From JAILLW01 sp045629045 (GTDB lineage: Bacteria; Bacillota; Clostridia; Lachnospirales; Lachnospiraceae), in NCBI GenBank assembly GCA_045629045.1, contig JAZQQM010000005.1, positions 1 through 42,709 on the forward strand: a stretch of DNA of 42,709 nucleotides, given 5' to 3'. Both the position numbers and the translations under genes were made by a program. How positions within the stretch are numbered: position 1 is the stretch's first letter; every line of letters starts with the position of its first letter. The notes under the pieces are model-generated. The model did no database searches, was not told where the DNA came from, and worked only from the letters and a program-made list of their open reading frames with translations. Shown piece after piece: positions 1 through 8,129 of this stretch.

Positions 1-109
1 TGACATTAATAACCTTTCCGTCAAACTCTATTTTTCCGTACTCTCCACCTTGAATATAGAAGAGTCCGACACAATCTATATTTTCTCTTTGATACTGCCT
101 TTTTTCCAT
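1..109 (-). CDS. 5' part of an unknown gene, running off the left edge
   Basis: An open frame starts at the ATG at 109-107 and stays open for 36 codons to the window edge. It begins MEKRQYQREN and continues IDCVGLFYIQ. A TGA lies directly upstream in frame, so this ATG is the first possible start. A GGGGA ribosome site sits about 5 bases upstream, and a promoter (TTTACA, 17 bases, TACAAT) lies at the expected distance. I do not recognise the product; too little is visible for any family assignment. The consistent promoter, ribosome site and start are the reasons for calling it a gene. Confidence 0.5.
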   Translation of the reverse strand, partial: MEKRQYQRENIDCVGLFYIQGGEYGKIEFDGKVINV

Positions 110-143
110 TCATTCCCCATCATTTTAGAGTATTTGCAGTATC

Positions 144-172
144 ATTGTACCACCCCCCCCCGATTCTGTAAA
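144..172 (-). promoter_or_regulatory. Promoter with a G9 tract in its spacer
   Basis: On the minus strand TTTACA (172-167) is followed after exactly 17 bases by TACAAT (149-144), with TG one base upstream of the -10. The spacer contains nine consecutive G (plus-strand C at 153-161). It would start transcription near 137, about 28 bases upstream of the start codon at 109. A homopolymer in the spacer could change promoter strength by slippage. Confidence 0.5.
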
Positions 173-211
173 GCCTTGATTTTACTGGGGTTTGTGACGA
201 TTGGTTGCTTA

Positions 212-1528
212 CTACTCATAAAAATCCATATTCCACAACAAATATAACGGAAGGCTTATCGTATTTGTTTCACAAACCATATTAGCCGCCAGATTTTTTA
301 AAGAAACTTTAAAACCTATCTTAGGTTCATATTTCTTGCAGAATTGTTTATAGCTTTTTGCCTGAGTATTGGTTGCCGCTTTTACTTCAATCGGGACAAT
401 GTTGCCCGCTTTCTCATATATGAAATCAACTTCCGCTGTATTTCCCGATTTCCAATAGTACGGAATCTTTTTTTGATTTATAAGTTCGTTCATAACATAA
501 TTCTCGGTTATTGCACCTTTAGAGGCTTTTAAAGAATCATTTTCTGACATGTAATCATCTATTGAAATTCCGAGTCTTCTGCTAAGGAGACCTATATCCG
601 ACATATAGACTTTAAAGTATGTGGCATCAGCATTAATTGCTAACGGTATTTCTGCATTCTGAGCCAATTCCAGTATTTGAATCAATCCTGCATTTTTCAG
701 CCATCCCATGGAGGCTTCCAGTTCATGAGCACGTTTGCCTTCCTTAACATGTGAAAAAACAAACTTATTATTATCCTTAGCCAATTGTTTGGGAACAGAT
801 TCCCATATCAAACGAAGTTTTTCTATTTCAGCTATAGGTGCGTGTTTTGAAAAATCATCAGCATAATCTGATAGTATTTCATCCTGTATTTCGATTACTG
901 ATTGAAAATCTTTGTTCTTTACATAGTCTTGCACTACTTCCGGCATTCCACCCACAGCATAGTATGTCTTTAACAATTGCTCCATTACCTTGGCGTAACC
1001 ATCCGAAATTGCACGATTAATATCCCACTTTTCAAAAAGACTGATATATCTGTTTTCTCCCATAGCTATAATAAATTCTTTAAAACTCATGGGATACATC
1101 TGCAGGCGATTAACTTTTCCAACCGGGAAAGAAATATTCTCCTTCTTTAGCGCTACACCCAGAAGCGAGCCGGCGCACACCAAATGTAACTCTTCAAGGT
1201 TTTCACAAAAATATTTTAATGAAGTAATTGCCTTGGGGCATTCCTGAATCTCATCAAAAATGAGCAGTGTCTCCCCCGGAATAATCTTTGTCTTTTCAAA
1301 TATTTCAAGCTCATTAATTATTCTGGTTACATCAAAATCGAAATCGAAAATGCTCGCATAATTGCTGTTAGCTTCGAAATTGATATAGCAGGTATTATTA
1401 AAATACAGTTCACCGAATTCCTTCAAAACATATGTTTTTCCACATTGACGTACCCCGGTAATCATCAGCGGTTTTCTTCGGTTACTGTCTTTCCATTTAA
1501 ATAATTCGTCAGTTATCTGTCTATACAT
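212..1528 (-). CDS. AAA ATPase with C-terminal DUF4143 nuclease-like domain
   Basis: A 438-residue member of the AAA/DUF4143 ATPase family. Visible are a Walker A (GVRQCGKT) near the N-terminus, a Walker B (LLIFDEIQE), a middle region with the usual AGSLLG sensor stretch, and a C-terminal DUF4143 region containing ENYVMNEL, EVDFIYE and PIEVKA, the acidic/EVK layout of PD-(D/E)XK-like folds. The frame can be extended 23 codons upstream, but the ATG at 1528 has an AAGAGGG ribosome site about 7 bases upstream, while the longer start would lie inside the promoter palindrome. The cellular role of this family is poorly defined; members are common in accessory regions. A second, broken family member lies at 6818-8071. 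Confidence 0.85.
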   Translation of the reverse strand: MYRQITDELFKWKDSNRRKPLMITGVRQCGKTYVLKEFGELYFNNTCYINFEANSNYASIFDFDFDVTRIINELEIFEKTKIIPGETLLIFDEIQECPKAITSLKYFCENLEELHLVCAGSLLGVALKKENISFPVGKVNRLQMYPMSFKEFIIAMGENRYISLFEKWDINRAISDGYAKVMEQLLKTYYAVGGMPEVVQDYVKNKDFQSVIEIQDEILSDYADDFSKHAPIAEIEKLRLIWESVPKQLAKDNNKFVFSHVKEGKRAHELEASMGWLKNAGLIQILELAQNAEIPLAINADATYFKVYMSDIGLLSRRLGISIDDYMSENDSLKASKGAITENYVMNELINQKKIPYYWKSGNTAEVDFIYEKAGNIVPIEVKAATNTQAKSYKQFCKKYEPKIGFKVSLKNLAANMVCETNTISLPLYLLWNMDFYE

Positions 1529-1542
1529 AGCGCCCTCTTTAA

Positions 1543-1597
1543 CAAAAGTCCTATGACTTTCGTTGTTATAATAACATTTGTCATAGGACTTTTGCAA
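1543..1597 (-). promoter_or_regulatory. Promoter and long palindromic operator of the ATPase gene
   Basis: Two 15-base arms (1543-1557 and 1580-1594) are perfect inverted repeats with a 22-base centre, and the centre itself holds GTTAT-A-ATAAC (1565-1575). Within it on the minus strand are TTGCAA (1597-1592) and, 18 bases on, TATTAT (1573-1568), giving a start near 1561 and a leader of about 33 bases. The arms flank the -10 and overlap the -35, so the most direct reading is an operator, perhaps autoregulatory. The regulator is not identified. Confidence 0.6.
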
Positions 1598-1760
1598 GTA
1601 TATCCAAAATTTATTTCAGTACAATGTCCGTCTTATTCATTCCAACAACACATCCATTATACCAAACGCCCAGACTTTACCTGATATTTTTTTCAGGCAA
1701 CCACAACCGTTTTTTCGGCTACACCGCGGGCGAAGATGGTAAGTTTATCATCGTTTAGGA

Positions 1761-1961
1761 TTAATGCGTAAAAAGCACGCAGATAAAATCGCACGTTTGG
1801 AACCACGACTGGCCACATGAGCCGCCGTTCACATTCTCCAACTCGTCAGGATCCAACTTGCTCATTTCCAGAAGTTTGGCGTCCAGTTCATTCTCATCGA
1901 GCGTAACACCCTTTTCCTTGGCAGCATCCAGCGCGAGTTTTTTCATCTCTTCAAAATCCAT
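1761..1961 (-). CDS. Nif11-like RiPP precursor peptide
   Basis: A 66-residue peptide. Residues 1-47 form an acidic, helical leader with Nif11-like character (FEEMKKLALDAAKEKG, then LDPDELENVNGG) ending in a double-glycine cleavage site. The 19-residue core after GG is SCGQSWFQTCDFICVLFTH, with three cysteines, two serine/threonine residues in the interior and aromatic residues. An AAGGAG ribosome site lies 7 bases upstream. It is the last gene after the YcaO and radical SAM genes but has its own promoter (2021-2048), as expected for a peptide needed in excess. Cysteines and Ser/Thr are plausible substrates for the neighbouring enzymes; the modification is not known. No dedicated transporter or peptidase is visible in the window. 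Confidence 0.8.
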   Translation of the reverse strand: MDFEEMKKLALDAAKEKGVTLDENELDAKLLEMSKLDPDELENVNGGSCGQSWFQTCDFICVLFTH

Positions 1962-2020
1962 ACTCTTCTCCTTCCAAATGGCAAATTTCGCCTACTAATC
2001 TAACAAATCATCAAATATAC

Positions 2021-2048
2021 TTTATACATCTATCTGCTGCTCTGTCAA
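2021..2048 (-). promoter_or_regulatory. Promoter of the RiPP precursor
   Basis: On the minus strand TTGACA (2048-2043), a 16-base spacer, then TATAAA (2026-2021). It lies in the 103-base gap between the radical SAM stop and the precursor start and gives a leader of about 50 bases. The -35 is a perfect consensus. Confidence 0.6.
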
Positions 2049-2064
2049 TAGACAGCTCTCTTTT

Positions 2065-3522
2065 TTATTCGATTCCCTGCTCTGACGATTCTTGCTTTGC
2101 CACGCGGTCGCTTTCCAATTTTCTGTTCAGTTCATCCGCGAATGCTATCAAACGCCCAGCCAGACCGGACTTGTACATTTGACACATACTGTCCCATGCA
2201 GCCAGATAATTTGTTCCTTCATCTCCACATGCCTGAATTCTGCATCTTCCACCATGACAAGAAAGGCGATATTCACAGTTGACACACTTTTCATTTGCAC
2301 GAATCACGTCTGCAATCTTCGTTTCACTCAAAGTAATATAAGACGAATCTGAGAGAATCTTCTTCAGTGGCATTCGGAAAATATTGGGAAACTGTTCTGC
2401 AATGCGCGCGCTGCCCATAGACATACATGGCACCACTGTTCCGTCCGCTCCTATAATGAAGCTTCGTCCCACTGTCCCGCAGATCAACACATGTTCCGTT
2501 TTTTCTTCCGGACAATGTCGATCCAGCTCAACTTTTACAGGTTTTTCTCCTATCGGCGTTTTATCAACCGGGCGCAGACTGTAGGTACCCTCTAGCGACA
2601 TCGGAACCGGTATCTTTTTTTCATAGTATTCTTCTGCAAAGCGCATATACAGTTCCCGGATTTCATCATCCGGAATGGCAAGCTCACGATGTTCCTTCCA
2701 ATGTCCAATCAGATGTGCTCTTGACACCATGACGGTAGAGCATCCGATTGAAGCAAGAAACTCTGCGGTATTGGCAATGACGTGCATGTTTTTGGTGCAC
2801 AGACACATCGCGCATTCAAAAGTGAAGCCATTCTTCGCAAGAAGCTTCATTGCGCGGATTGCGTTTTCTTCCGCATGGGGAACGCCCCGGAACCAGTCAT
2901 GAAATCCCACGCCGTCAAAACTGATTTCAAACTTCGGGTGCATGCCGCGGCTGCTCAGTCCGTCCAGCAGTTCCTGCGTGACCAGTGCTCCGTTGGTATA
3001 CAGTATTATTATACGTATATCCGCCGCTGCCAGCGCGTCCACAATCTGCCAGAAATCCTTTCGGATCAATGGTTCACCTCCCGTTATGATGACCTCATGT
3101 ATTCCGCATTCCGTAAGCTGATGAATCACATCCATACACTGTTCAAGCGTCGGTTCGCCAAGGACGCCTTCCGTGGCATACTGGAAGCAATGTTTACACT
3201 TATAATTACAGTGCCCGGTAATCGACCACTGCGCGGACTTTCGGAACTTATTCGCGAAATACTTCACCGTAATCGGCCCATCCATTGGATTGGGTTGCGC
3301 GCTTTCTGTGAGCATCCCGATCTCCAGCCCGATTCGAAGAAACATTTTCTGCGTATCCGAAAGCGTATCTCGGTCAATATCGATTTCTCCTTTGCACTGC
3401 AGCAGGATTCTCGGCACATCCTGCGAAAAAGGGATATATGTATTTGTCTTTTTATTTCGGCAAAGACAGGGCAGGCCCTGATAACTGCAAACCTCATAAT
3501 CATCGCTAAATCTGTAGTACAT
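2065..3522 (-). CDS. Radical SAM/SPASM peptide maturase
   Basis: A 485-residue protein. Residues 1-95 form a small N-terminal domain that could be a PqqD-like precursor-recognition element (inference). The radical SAM core follows, with the cluster motif CNYKCKHC (Cys105, Cys109, Cys112) and the SAM-binding ITGGEP segment. The C-terminal third carries auxiliary iron-sulfur cysteines of SPASM type: ICGTVGR, VVPCMSMG, CVNCEYRLSCHGGRC and a final Cys. A GAGGG ribosome site precedes the ATG. It lies 28 bases after the YcaO gene and just before the precursor, which marks it as the peptide-modifying enzyme. SPASM maturases typically make thioether or C-C crosslinks or epimerise residues; which one applies here cannot be read from the sequence. 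Confidence 0.85.
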   Translation of the reverse strand: MYYRFSDDYEVCSYQGLPCLCRNKKTNTYIPFSQDVPRILLQCKGEIDIDRDTLSDTQKMFLRIGLEIGMLTESAQPNPMDGPITVKYFANKFRKSAQWSITGHCNYKCKHCFQYATEGVLGEPTLEQCMDVIHQLTECGIHEVIITGGEPLIRKDFWQIVDALAAADIRIIILYTNGALVTQELLDGLSSRGMHPKFEISFDGVGFHDWFRGVPHAEENAIRAMKLLAKNGFTFECAMCLCTKNMHVIANTAEFLASIGCSTVMVSRAHLIGHWKEHRELAIPDDEIRELYMRFAEEYYEKKIPVPMSLEGTYSLRPVDKTPIGEKPVKVELDRHCPEEKTEHVLICGTVGRSFIIGADGTVVPCMSMGSARIAEQFPNIFRMPLKKILSDSSYITLSETKIADVIRANEKCVNCEYRLSCHGGRCRIQACGDEGTNYLAAWDSMCQMYKSGLAGRLIAFADELNRKLESDRVAKQESSEQGIE

Positions 3523-3550
3523 AGTTTTACCCTCACTTCATTTACACGGC

Positions 3551-5395
3551 TTACCTGCGCTTTGCGATTTCTCGAAACGCCATCGGGTCAGCCGGATACG
3601 CTTTCTCAATGCGGATTAATTTTGCATATAGATCGTGTACTTCGGGATATCTTGAATGGCATCTTTGGCATTCCTCCCGAGAAAGACTGTGAATGTTCGG
3701 ATAGAGGCGTTCCAGAATCTTCTCCGGATCGCGGAAGATATCCAACACCTTTTCGGCCGTATCCGGACACAGATTCCGAATCAGCGTTTCTGAATCTTCC
3801 TCTGTCATCTCATCCGCAAGCGCATCCATATACAGTTTTGCCGCAATCCAGAAGGCCTTCTCCATCGGATCCATATTCTGATTTCCATCGGAAACAATGC
3901 TGTTCAGGCTGTCTGCCGCATCACGGAAATGTCGCAAACGATATCGACACGCAGTCAATAGCACATCCATATCAAATGGTACGCCCGGCAAAGGAGTATC
4001 AAAATGCAGTTGAGACATAACATTGATTTTTCCTGCGCCGACCAGACCGCGTCTTCGTAGGATGAGTTCCTCCAATTTCTTGACGTCCTTTTCCGAAAGC
4101 TGATCCATGCGAAGAAAATACTTCTGTGCTTCGGCCAGACACAAAAATGCATTTAGAAATTTGACGCTGACTTCGCTTACTTCGGAAACACCTCGGGCAT
4201 AAATGTATACAGCGGGGAATCCCATGTATGACGCATTTCGGATGTAAACATCCGCTCCCAGTTCCTCCAGTTTTCGGATCAGCATCGCAGCAATTTCCTT
4301 ATTATCGTCCGTTTTCAGTTCCGGCCATGGATGGAACTCATAATCCGCGCGATCCAAAATAAAAGCCGGAGAAACACAACCGATTCCGTTCGAAAGCAGA
4401 TTATCTTTGCTTTTTGCACCCGTTCGTCCGTGATTACGTAGTTCCAGGTATGCGTTTTTCATACGCTTTTCCAGATCGACTCCCTGAAAGCTTTCGGTAA
4501 ACAAACGTTCCAACGCAATCGAAAAGGACGGATGCGCGCCAAAGCAAATCGAGAAATTGCCTTTATTCTTATGAATGATTATGCCGCAGAGTGCCGGAAT
4601 CCCCTTCCCCATGGAAAGATCTAGCACACGCACAGAGAAATCACCTTTTCCCTCGATTTCACGGATTACCTTTTCAATATGTGGGTACTTAGCAATCTCA
4701 CTCCTCGGAACCTGCGGCGGTACGATTCTCCCTTCCAGAAACTGAAGTTCGGCATACCGTTCCAAAATCTCGGAAATTCCTTCTACCAGAGCTTCCTCCA
4801 ACGTATTTCCTGCCGCCATTCCATTGCTCCCGCAAAAGCATTGAATAAGATCAATCGGCAGGTAAACGGTCCGATCCTCCGTGACGCTGTAAAACGGAAG
4901 CGTAGAAAAGCCCTTCATTCCCAACGGGATCAGTTTCTCAATCATGCTGTTAACCAGCTCTTCCGTGACGCTTTCCGTCATAGGCATACCAATGCTGGAT
5001 ATCAGGCACTTCTTCAGATCCCGCATTACCTTCGGTTGGTTCTCATCTCTGGGAGAATAGATTGGATTCTCCGGAAAGCTTATCTCCTCATATGCCGGGT
5101 CATCATAACGAATCTTATGAAAGAACTGCCTGTTTTGAAGACGTTCCATCAGTTCGCCATATGCGCTGGCATGACTGAGCATCAAAGTCATCCCCTTTCC
5201 GTTGCTACCTAAAGCTTCCCCCAAAGAGCTACACAATGTTAAACGACAGCTGTAGCAGTCTTCTACCGCGTGAGAAGTTTCTTCCAAAGATGCCTGAAAA
5301 CCATACTTTTCAAGAATCCCCTGTGCTCTGGCCACAGTTTCCTCCGGGCTGGCCTGTTTTCCCCGCATTTTCCAAGAATTATTTACATCCGTCAT
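3551..5395 (-). CDS. YcaO-family ATP-dependent peptide backbone-modifying enzyme
   Basis: A 614-residue protein with YcaO hallmarks: GSNGKGMT followed by ASAYGELMERL (ATP-binding), and AAGNTLEEALVEGISEILERYA. YcaO enzymes activate a backbone amide with ATP to make azolines, amidines or thioamides. No E1-like (ThiF/cyclodehydratase partner), TfuA or flavin dehydrogenase gene is visible nearby, so the chemistry cannot be assigned. The C-terminal ~110 residues carry extra Cys (LCPDTAEK, ECQRCHSRY) and lack the proline-rich tail found in azoline-forming members. A GGAGGAAAG ribosome site precedes the ATG. It is the first gene of the YcaO, radical SAM, precursor cassette, which is G+C richer than the flanks, suggesting transfer as a unit. 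Confidence 0.82.
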   Translation of the reverse strand: MTDVNNSWKMRGKQASPEETVARAQGILEKYGFQASLEETSHAVEDCYSCRLTLCSSLGEALGSNGKGMTLMLSHASAYGELMERLQNRQFFHKIRYDDPAYEEISFPENPIYSPRDENQPKVMRDLKKCLISSIGMPMTESVTEELVNSMIEKLIPLGMKGFSTLPFYSVTEDRTVYLPIDLIQCFCGSNGMAAGNTLEEALVEGISEILERYAELQFLEGRIVPPQVPRSEIAKYPHIEKVIREIEGKGDFSVRVLDLSMGKGIPALCGIIIHKNKGNFSICFGAHPSFSIALERLFTESFQGVDLEKRMKNAYLELRNHGRTGAKSKDNLLSNGIGCVSPAFILDRADYEFHPWPELKTDDNKEIAAMLIRKLEELGADVYIRNASYMGFPAVYIYARGVSEVSEVSVKFLNAFLCLAEAQKYFLRMDQLSEKDVKKLEELILRRRGLVGAGKINVMSQLHFDTPLPGVPFDMDVLLTACRYRLRHFRDAADSLNSIVSDGNQNMDPMEKAFWIAAKLYMDALADEMTEEDSETLIRNLCPDTAEKVLDIFRDPEKILERLYPNIHSLSREECQRCHSRYPEVHDLYAKLIRIEKAYPADPMAFREIAKRR

Positions 5396-5412
5396 CTTGC
5401 TCTTTCCTCCGT

Positions 5413-5441
5413 AGATTATCTGGCATCCAAAACACTGTCAA
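5413..5441 (-). promoter_or_regulatory. Possible promoter of the YcaO gene
   Basis: On the minus strand TTGACA (5441-5436), 17 bases, TAATCT (5418-5413). The -35 is perfect, but the implied start near 5406 would fall inside the GGAGGAAAG ribosome site, so either the -10 is misplaced or transcription begins upstream. Confidence 0.3.
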
Positions 5442-5488
5442 TTTTTCGGAACTCCCATCAAATAATCTTTGAATATAAATGTATTTTC

Positions 5489-6679
5489 CTATTTTGTGTC
5501 CAAGAAAAGATCCGCAACATAGTTCCAGAAGCCATCCATCCTGTCAACTATCATCACTTTCCCGGCATTTGCTTTTTCGTCATCGGTTAGTTCAAGATAC
5601 TGCTCATCACTGATTTTTTCGGTTCTTCCATATTCTTCATCGGCTCTGTCTGAATTGACCAGAATATATGTTTCTTCAGCTGAAGTTATAGAATCCTGCT
5701 TAAGAAATGCCATTGCTGTAAGCGGATCCCAATACGGATAGTCCTGAATGTACATATCGTAATACTCAAACCACTTGTCAGCTATTATCGTAGATTTTTC
5801 GCCGACTCTTGCTTTCAATTCGTCAACTGTCTGCGTGTCAATCAAAACATTTACATGTCCCGGCGTAATAACCTGTTTAGGGAAGTTGGCACTAATACAT
5901 TTTCCAAAAGCTTCAGCATCGTAAAATACGTTATATTCTGAATATGGAGTAGTATTTGCTCCTCCTATGGTCTCAACATATTTACCACTTGAATCAACAT
6001 CCGAATAAACATCCCCGAACGCTCCACCCATATAATATATAGCCTTCACATTTTGGGCGAAAGAAGGATCCTTTTCTATTGCTCTTGCAATATTGGTCGT
6101 AGGACCAACTGCGATAATCACAACATTATTCCTATATTTTTCAGCCTGCTCAATCAAGAAATCACTTGCATCCTCACAGTCATTAAGATGTCCACCCTTC
6201 AAATTGTTCAGTGACGTTATACAGCCATATCCGCTTCCGAATTTAAGATAGTTTCTCGGCTTTTCTGTGCCTTCTTCATTATAAAAATAGTAAGTCTTCT
6301 GGGTCGCGTCCACATTATCAAGTCCATACTTAAACGGCACATCGCTCCCCTTCAAAACAGGAATGTCCTCTCTCCCGATTGATTTTAAGAACTCAGTCGT
6401 TTCTATATAGCTTTCGTTGACAACTCCATACTCAGCCTCATATGATGCATCAATAAAGGAATTACCACCTACGAGCGTAATTCCCAAGACTTCGATATTA
6501 CCCTTGGTTTCTTCGCTTAAAAGAAGTGATAATGCTAAAGTATCATCATTATAGTGCCCCATATCAGTATCAAGAATTACCATCGTCTTTTCATGTATTT
6601 CCCCATTTGAAGAGCATCCGCATAGGATACTTCCCACTATTGCACATAATATCAAAGACAAATACAATCTTTTTCGCAT
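5489..6679 (-). CDS. Lipoprotein inosine/uridine-type nucleoside hydrolase
   Basis: A 396-residue member of the nucleoside hydrolase family, which splits the N-glycosidic bond of ribonucleosides. The N-terminus is a lipoprotein signal peptide (hydrophobic stretch, LCGC lipobox with Cys22), so the enzyme should be anchored outside the membrane. The metal-binding motif DTDMGHYNDD corresponds to the family DTDxGxDD, here with inserted residues; AVGPTTNIARAI matches the second family block, and the C-terminal PYWDPLTA supplies the last metal-binding Asp. Ribosome site AAAGGAG. Many bacterial members are cytosolic; the lipoprotein form suggests nucleoside scavenging outside the cell. It is separated from the YcaO gene by about 93 bases and probably not part of the RiPP pathway. 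Confidence 0.85.
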   Translation of the reverse strand: MRKRLYLSLILCAIVGSILCGCSSNGEIHEKTMVILDTDMGHYNDDTLALSLLLSEETKGNIEVLGITLVGGNSFIDASYEAEYGVVNESYIETTEFLKSIGREDIPVLKGSDVPFKYGLDNVDATQKTYYFYNEEGTEKPRNYLKFGSGYGCITSLNNLKGGHLNDCEDASDFLIEQAEKYRNNVVIIAVGPTTNIARAIEKDPSFAQNVKAIYYMGGAFGDVYSDVDSSGKYVETIGGANTTPYSEYNVFYDAEAFGKCISANFPKQVITPGHVNVLIDTQTVDELKARVGEKSTIIADKWFEYYDMYIQDYPYWDPLTAMAFLKQDSITSAEETYILVNSDRADEEYGRTEKISDEQYLELTDDEKANAGKVMIVDRMDGFWNYVADLFLDTK

Positions 6680-6703
6680 GTTTCAACTCCTTTAATCTAC
6701 TGT

Positions 6704-6742
6704 AACTTTGTTGGGTAAAGTTTTCAAAAACTTCTTTGTCAA
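6704..6742 (-). promoter_or_regulatory. Promoter region of the nucleoside hydrolase gene, with small palindrome
   Basis: On the minus strand TTGACA (6742-6737) is followed after 17 bases by a weak TTTACC (6719-6714). An inverted repeat AACTTT/AAAGTT (6704-6709 and 6717-6722) overlaps the -10 and could be an operator. Confidence 0.35.
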
Positions 6743-6817
6743 CTTTTTCATTCTTAAATTTGCATTCTCATCAAATAACGCCGCAACAGATACCACCAAA
6801 AACAGCTAACGCCATTA

Positions 6818-8071
6818 TTAATACGATTCACCTATTTTATCTTTTCCTAAAAACAAATCTATTGCATTTATGTGATGAACGCCTTCTTGCTGGTCCCTAA
6901 ACTTATCCAGGGAAATAATATATCTTGGATAACCATCCTTTATATCTCTAAAAGGTCTATATTCTCTTTCTTTAATACGTTCAGTTGTCTTTATATCTTC
7001 TCCCTGAAGTGTATATGCAACTTGAATATACGCATAATTTCGATTGTGATCTCTGACAATAAAATCACATTCGAAGTTTCCTATTCTCCCGATACTTACT
7101 TGATAATCATTACTAACCAAGAACAGATAAACAATATTTTCAAGCAACGGGCCATAACTTATTCTATTATCCGTATTCATTGAAAAGTAAATTGCCAAAT
7201 CTGATAAATAATATTTCTGGTCACGCTTTATAGCCTTTTTGCTCTTTAAATCAAACCTATTGCACTCATATACAATTTAGGCTTTTTGAAGATCTTCTAT
7301 ATATCCTCTAACAGTAGTCGGCTTTGTCCTAAATCCTTCTGACGCTAATATATCCATTAGATTACCTATGGAAAATGGTGCCGAATAGTTATTTAGCAAA
7401 AATGATTGTACTCTTTCATAAACAGCGACATTGGAGATTCTTTTTCGCGTCTTTACATCTTTTTCAAAGATTTCGCTTATGATGCCTCGTGTATATACCT
7501 GTCTGGTATTCAGATCATCAAATTCCAACGACTTCGGGAATCCTCCATTCAGGATGTATTCATCAAACTCGATTTCCATATCGCGAATTTCTTTATCAAA
7601 GAATTTTTTCATATCCAAATATTCGGAAAAATCCAGTGGGAAAACCTCGAACGGAAGATATCTACCCGTGAGTTTTGTTGTTATTTCATCACTTAGCATA
7701 TAGGAGTTTGATCCTGTCAAAAATACTGAAAATCCTTCTTCGGCGTATGCCTGTACGACACTTTCAAAGCCTTTTACATTCTGAACCTCATCAATGAACA
7801 AATATTTAAATTCTTCATTGTTTATCATTGATTCTATTTTTTCTTCCAGCTGTTCAGGTGTCTTAATGTTTTTAAATCCCCTTTTATCCAAAGGAACGTA
7901 TATAATGTCTGTTTCATTTACACCATTTAATCTTAACTCATTGATAATTCCCTTTATAATAAAAGACTTGCCACATCTTCTTATGCCGGTAATTACCTTA
8001 ATTATGTCCGAATCAAAAAAAGGACGGATTTTCGATATATATTTTTCTCTTGGATATACCTTTGCAAACAT
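6818..8071 (-). pseudogene. AAA/DUF4143 ATPase interrupted by one in-frame TAA
   Basis: Read from the ATG at 8071 (GGAAGTG ribosome site; the ATG at 8092 has none) the frame encodes a DUF4143-type ATPase: Walker A GIRRCGKS, Walker B YLFIDEVQN, sensor LTGSNSY, FEVFPLDFSEYLD. At 7279-7277 there is a TAA after GYIEDLQKA. The same frame then continues without another stop as IVYECNRFDLKSKKAIKRDQ, KYYLSDLAIYF and the DUF4143 end (GPLLENIVYLFL, GNFECDFIVRD) to the natural stop at 6818. A single-base change of a Tyr codon to TAA would explain it, since this family often has a Tyr at that point. The first 264 codons may still make a truncated ATPase without its C-terminal domain. Confidence 0.85.
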
Positions 8072-8090
8072 TTCGCCACTTCCTTTCGCC

Positions 8091-8129
8091 ATAATAGTAT
8101 CATTAATCAGCGATTCAGGGTACTATTAT
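8091..8129 (-). promoter_or_regulatory. Inverted repeat upstream of the broken ATPase gene
   Basis: ATAATAGTA at 8091-8099 and TACTATTAT at 8121-8129 are perfect 9-base inverted repeats around a 21-base centre that holds a smaller AATC-AGC-GATT palindrome. The layout resembles the larger palindrome at the other ATPase gene (1543-1594), though the sequence differs. It sits 20-58 bases upstream of the chosen start, where a promoter/operator would be expected. Confidence 0.45.

Noticed and set aside
1676..1698. CCTGA/TCAGG hairpin as terminator of the RiPP cassette
   Set aside because: Only a 5-bp stem with the T/A tract in the loop rather than after the stem; not a credible terminator.
2782..4020. 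A 412-codon plus-strand frame
   Set aside because: It is antisense to the radical SAM and YcaO genes, shows no family motifs and has no ribosome site; it exists because of the higher G+C of this stretch.
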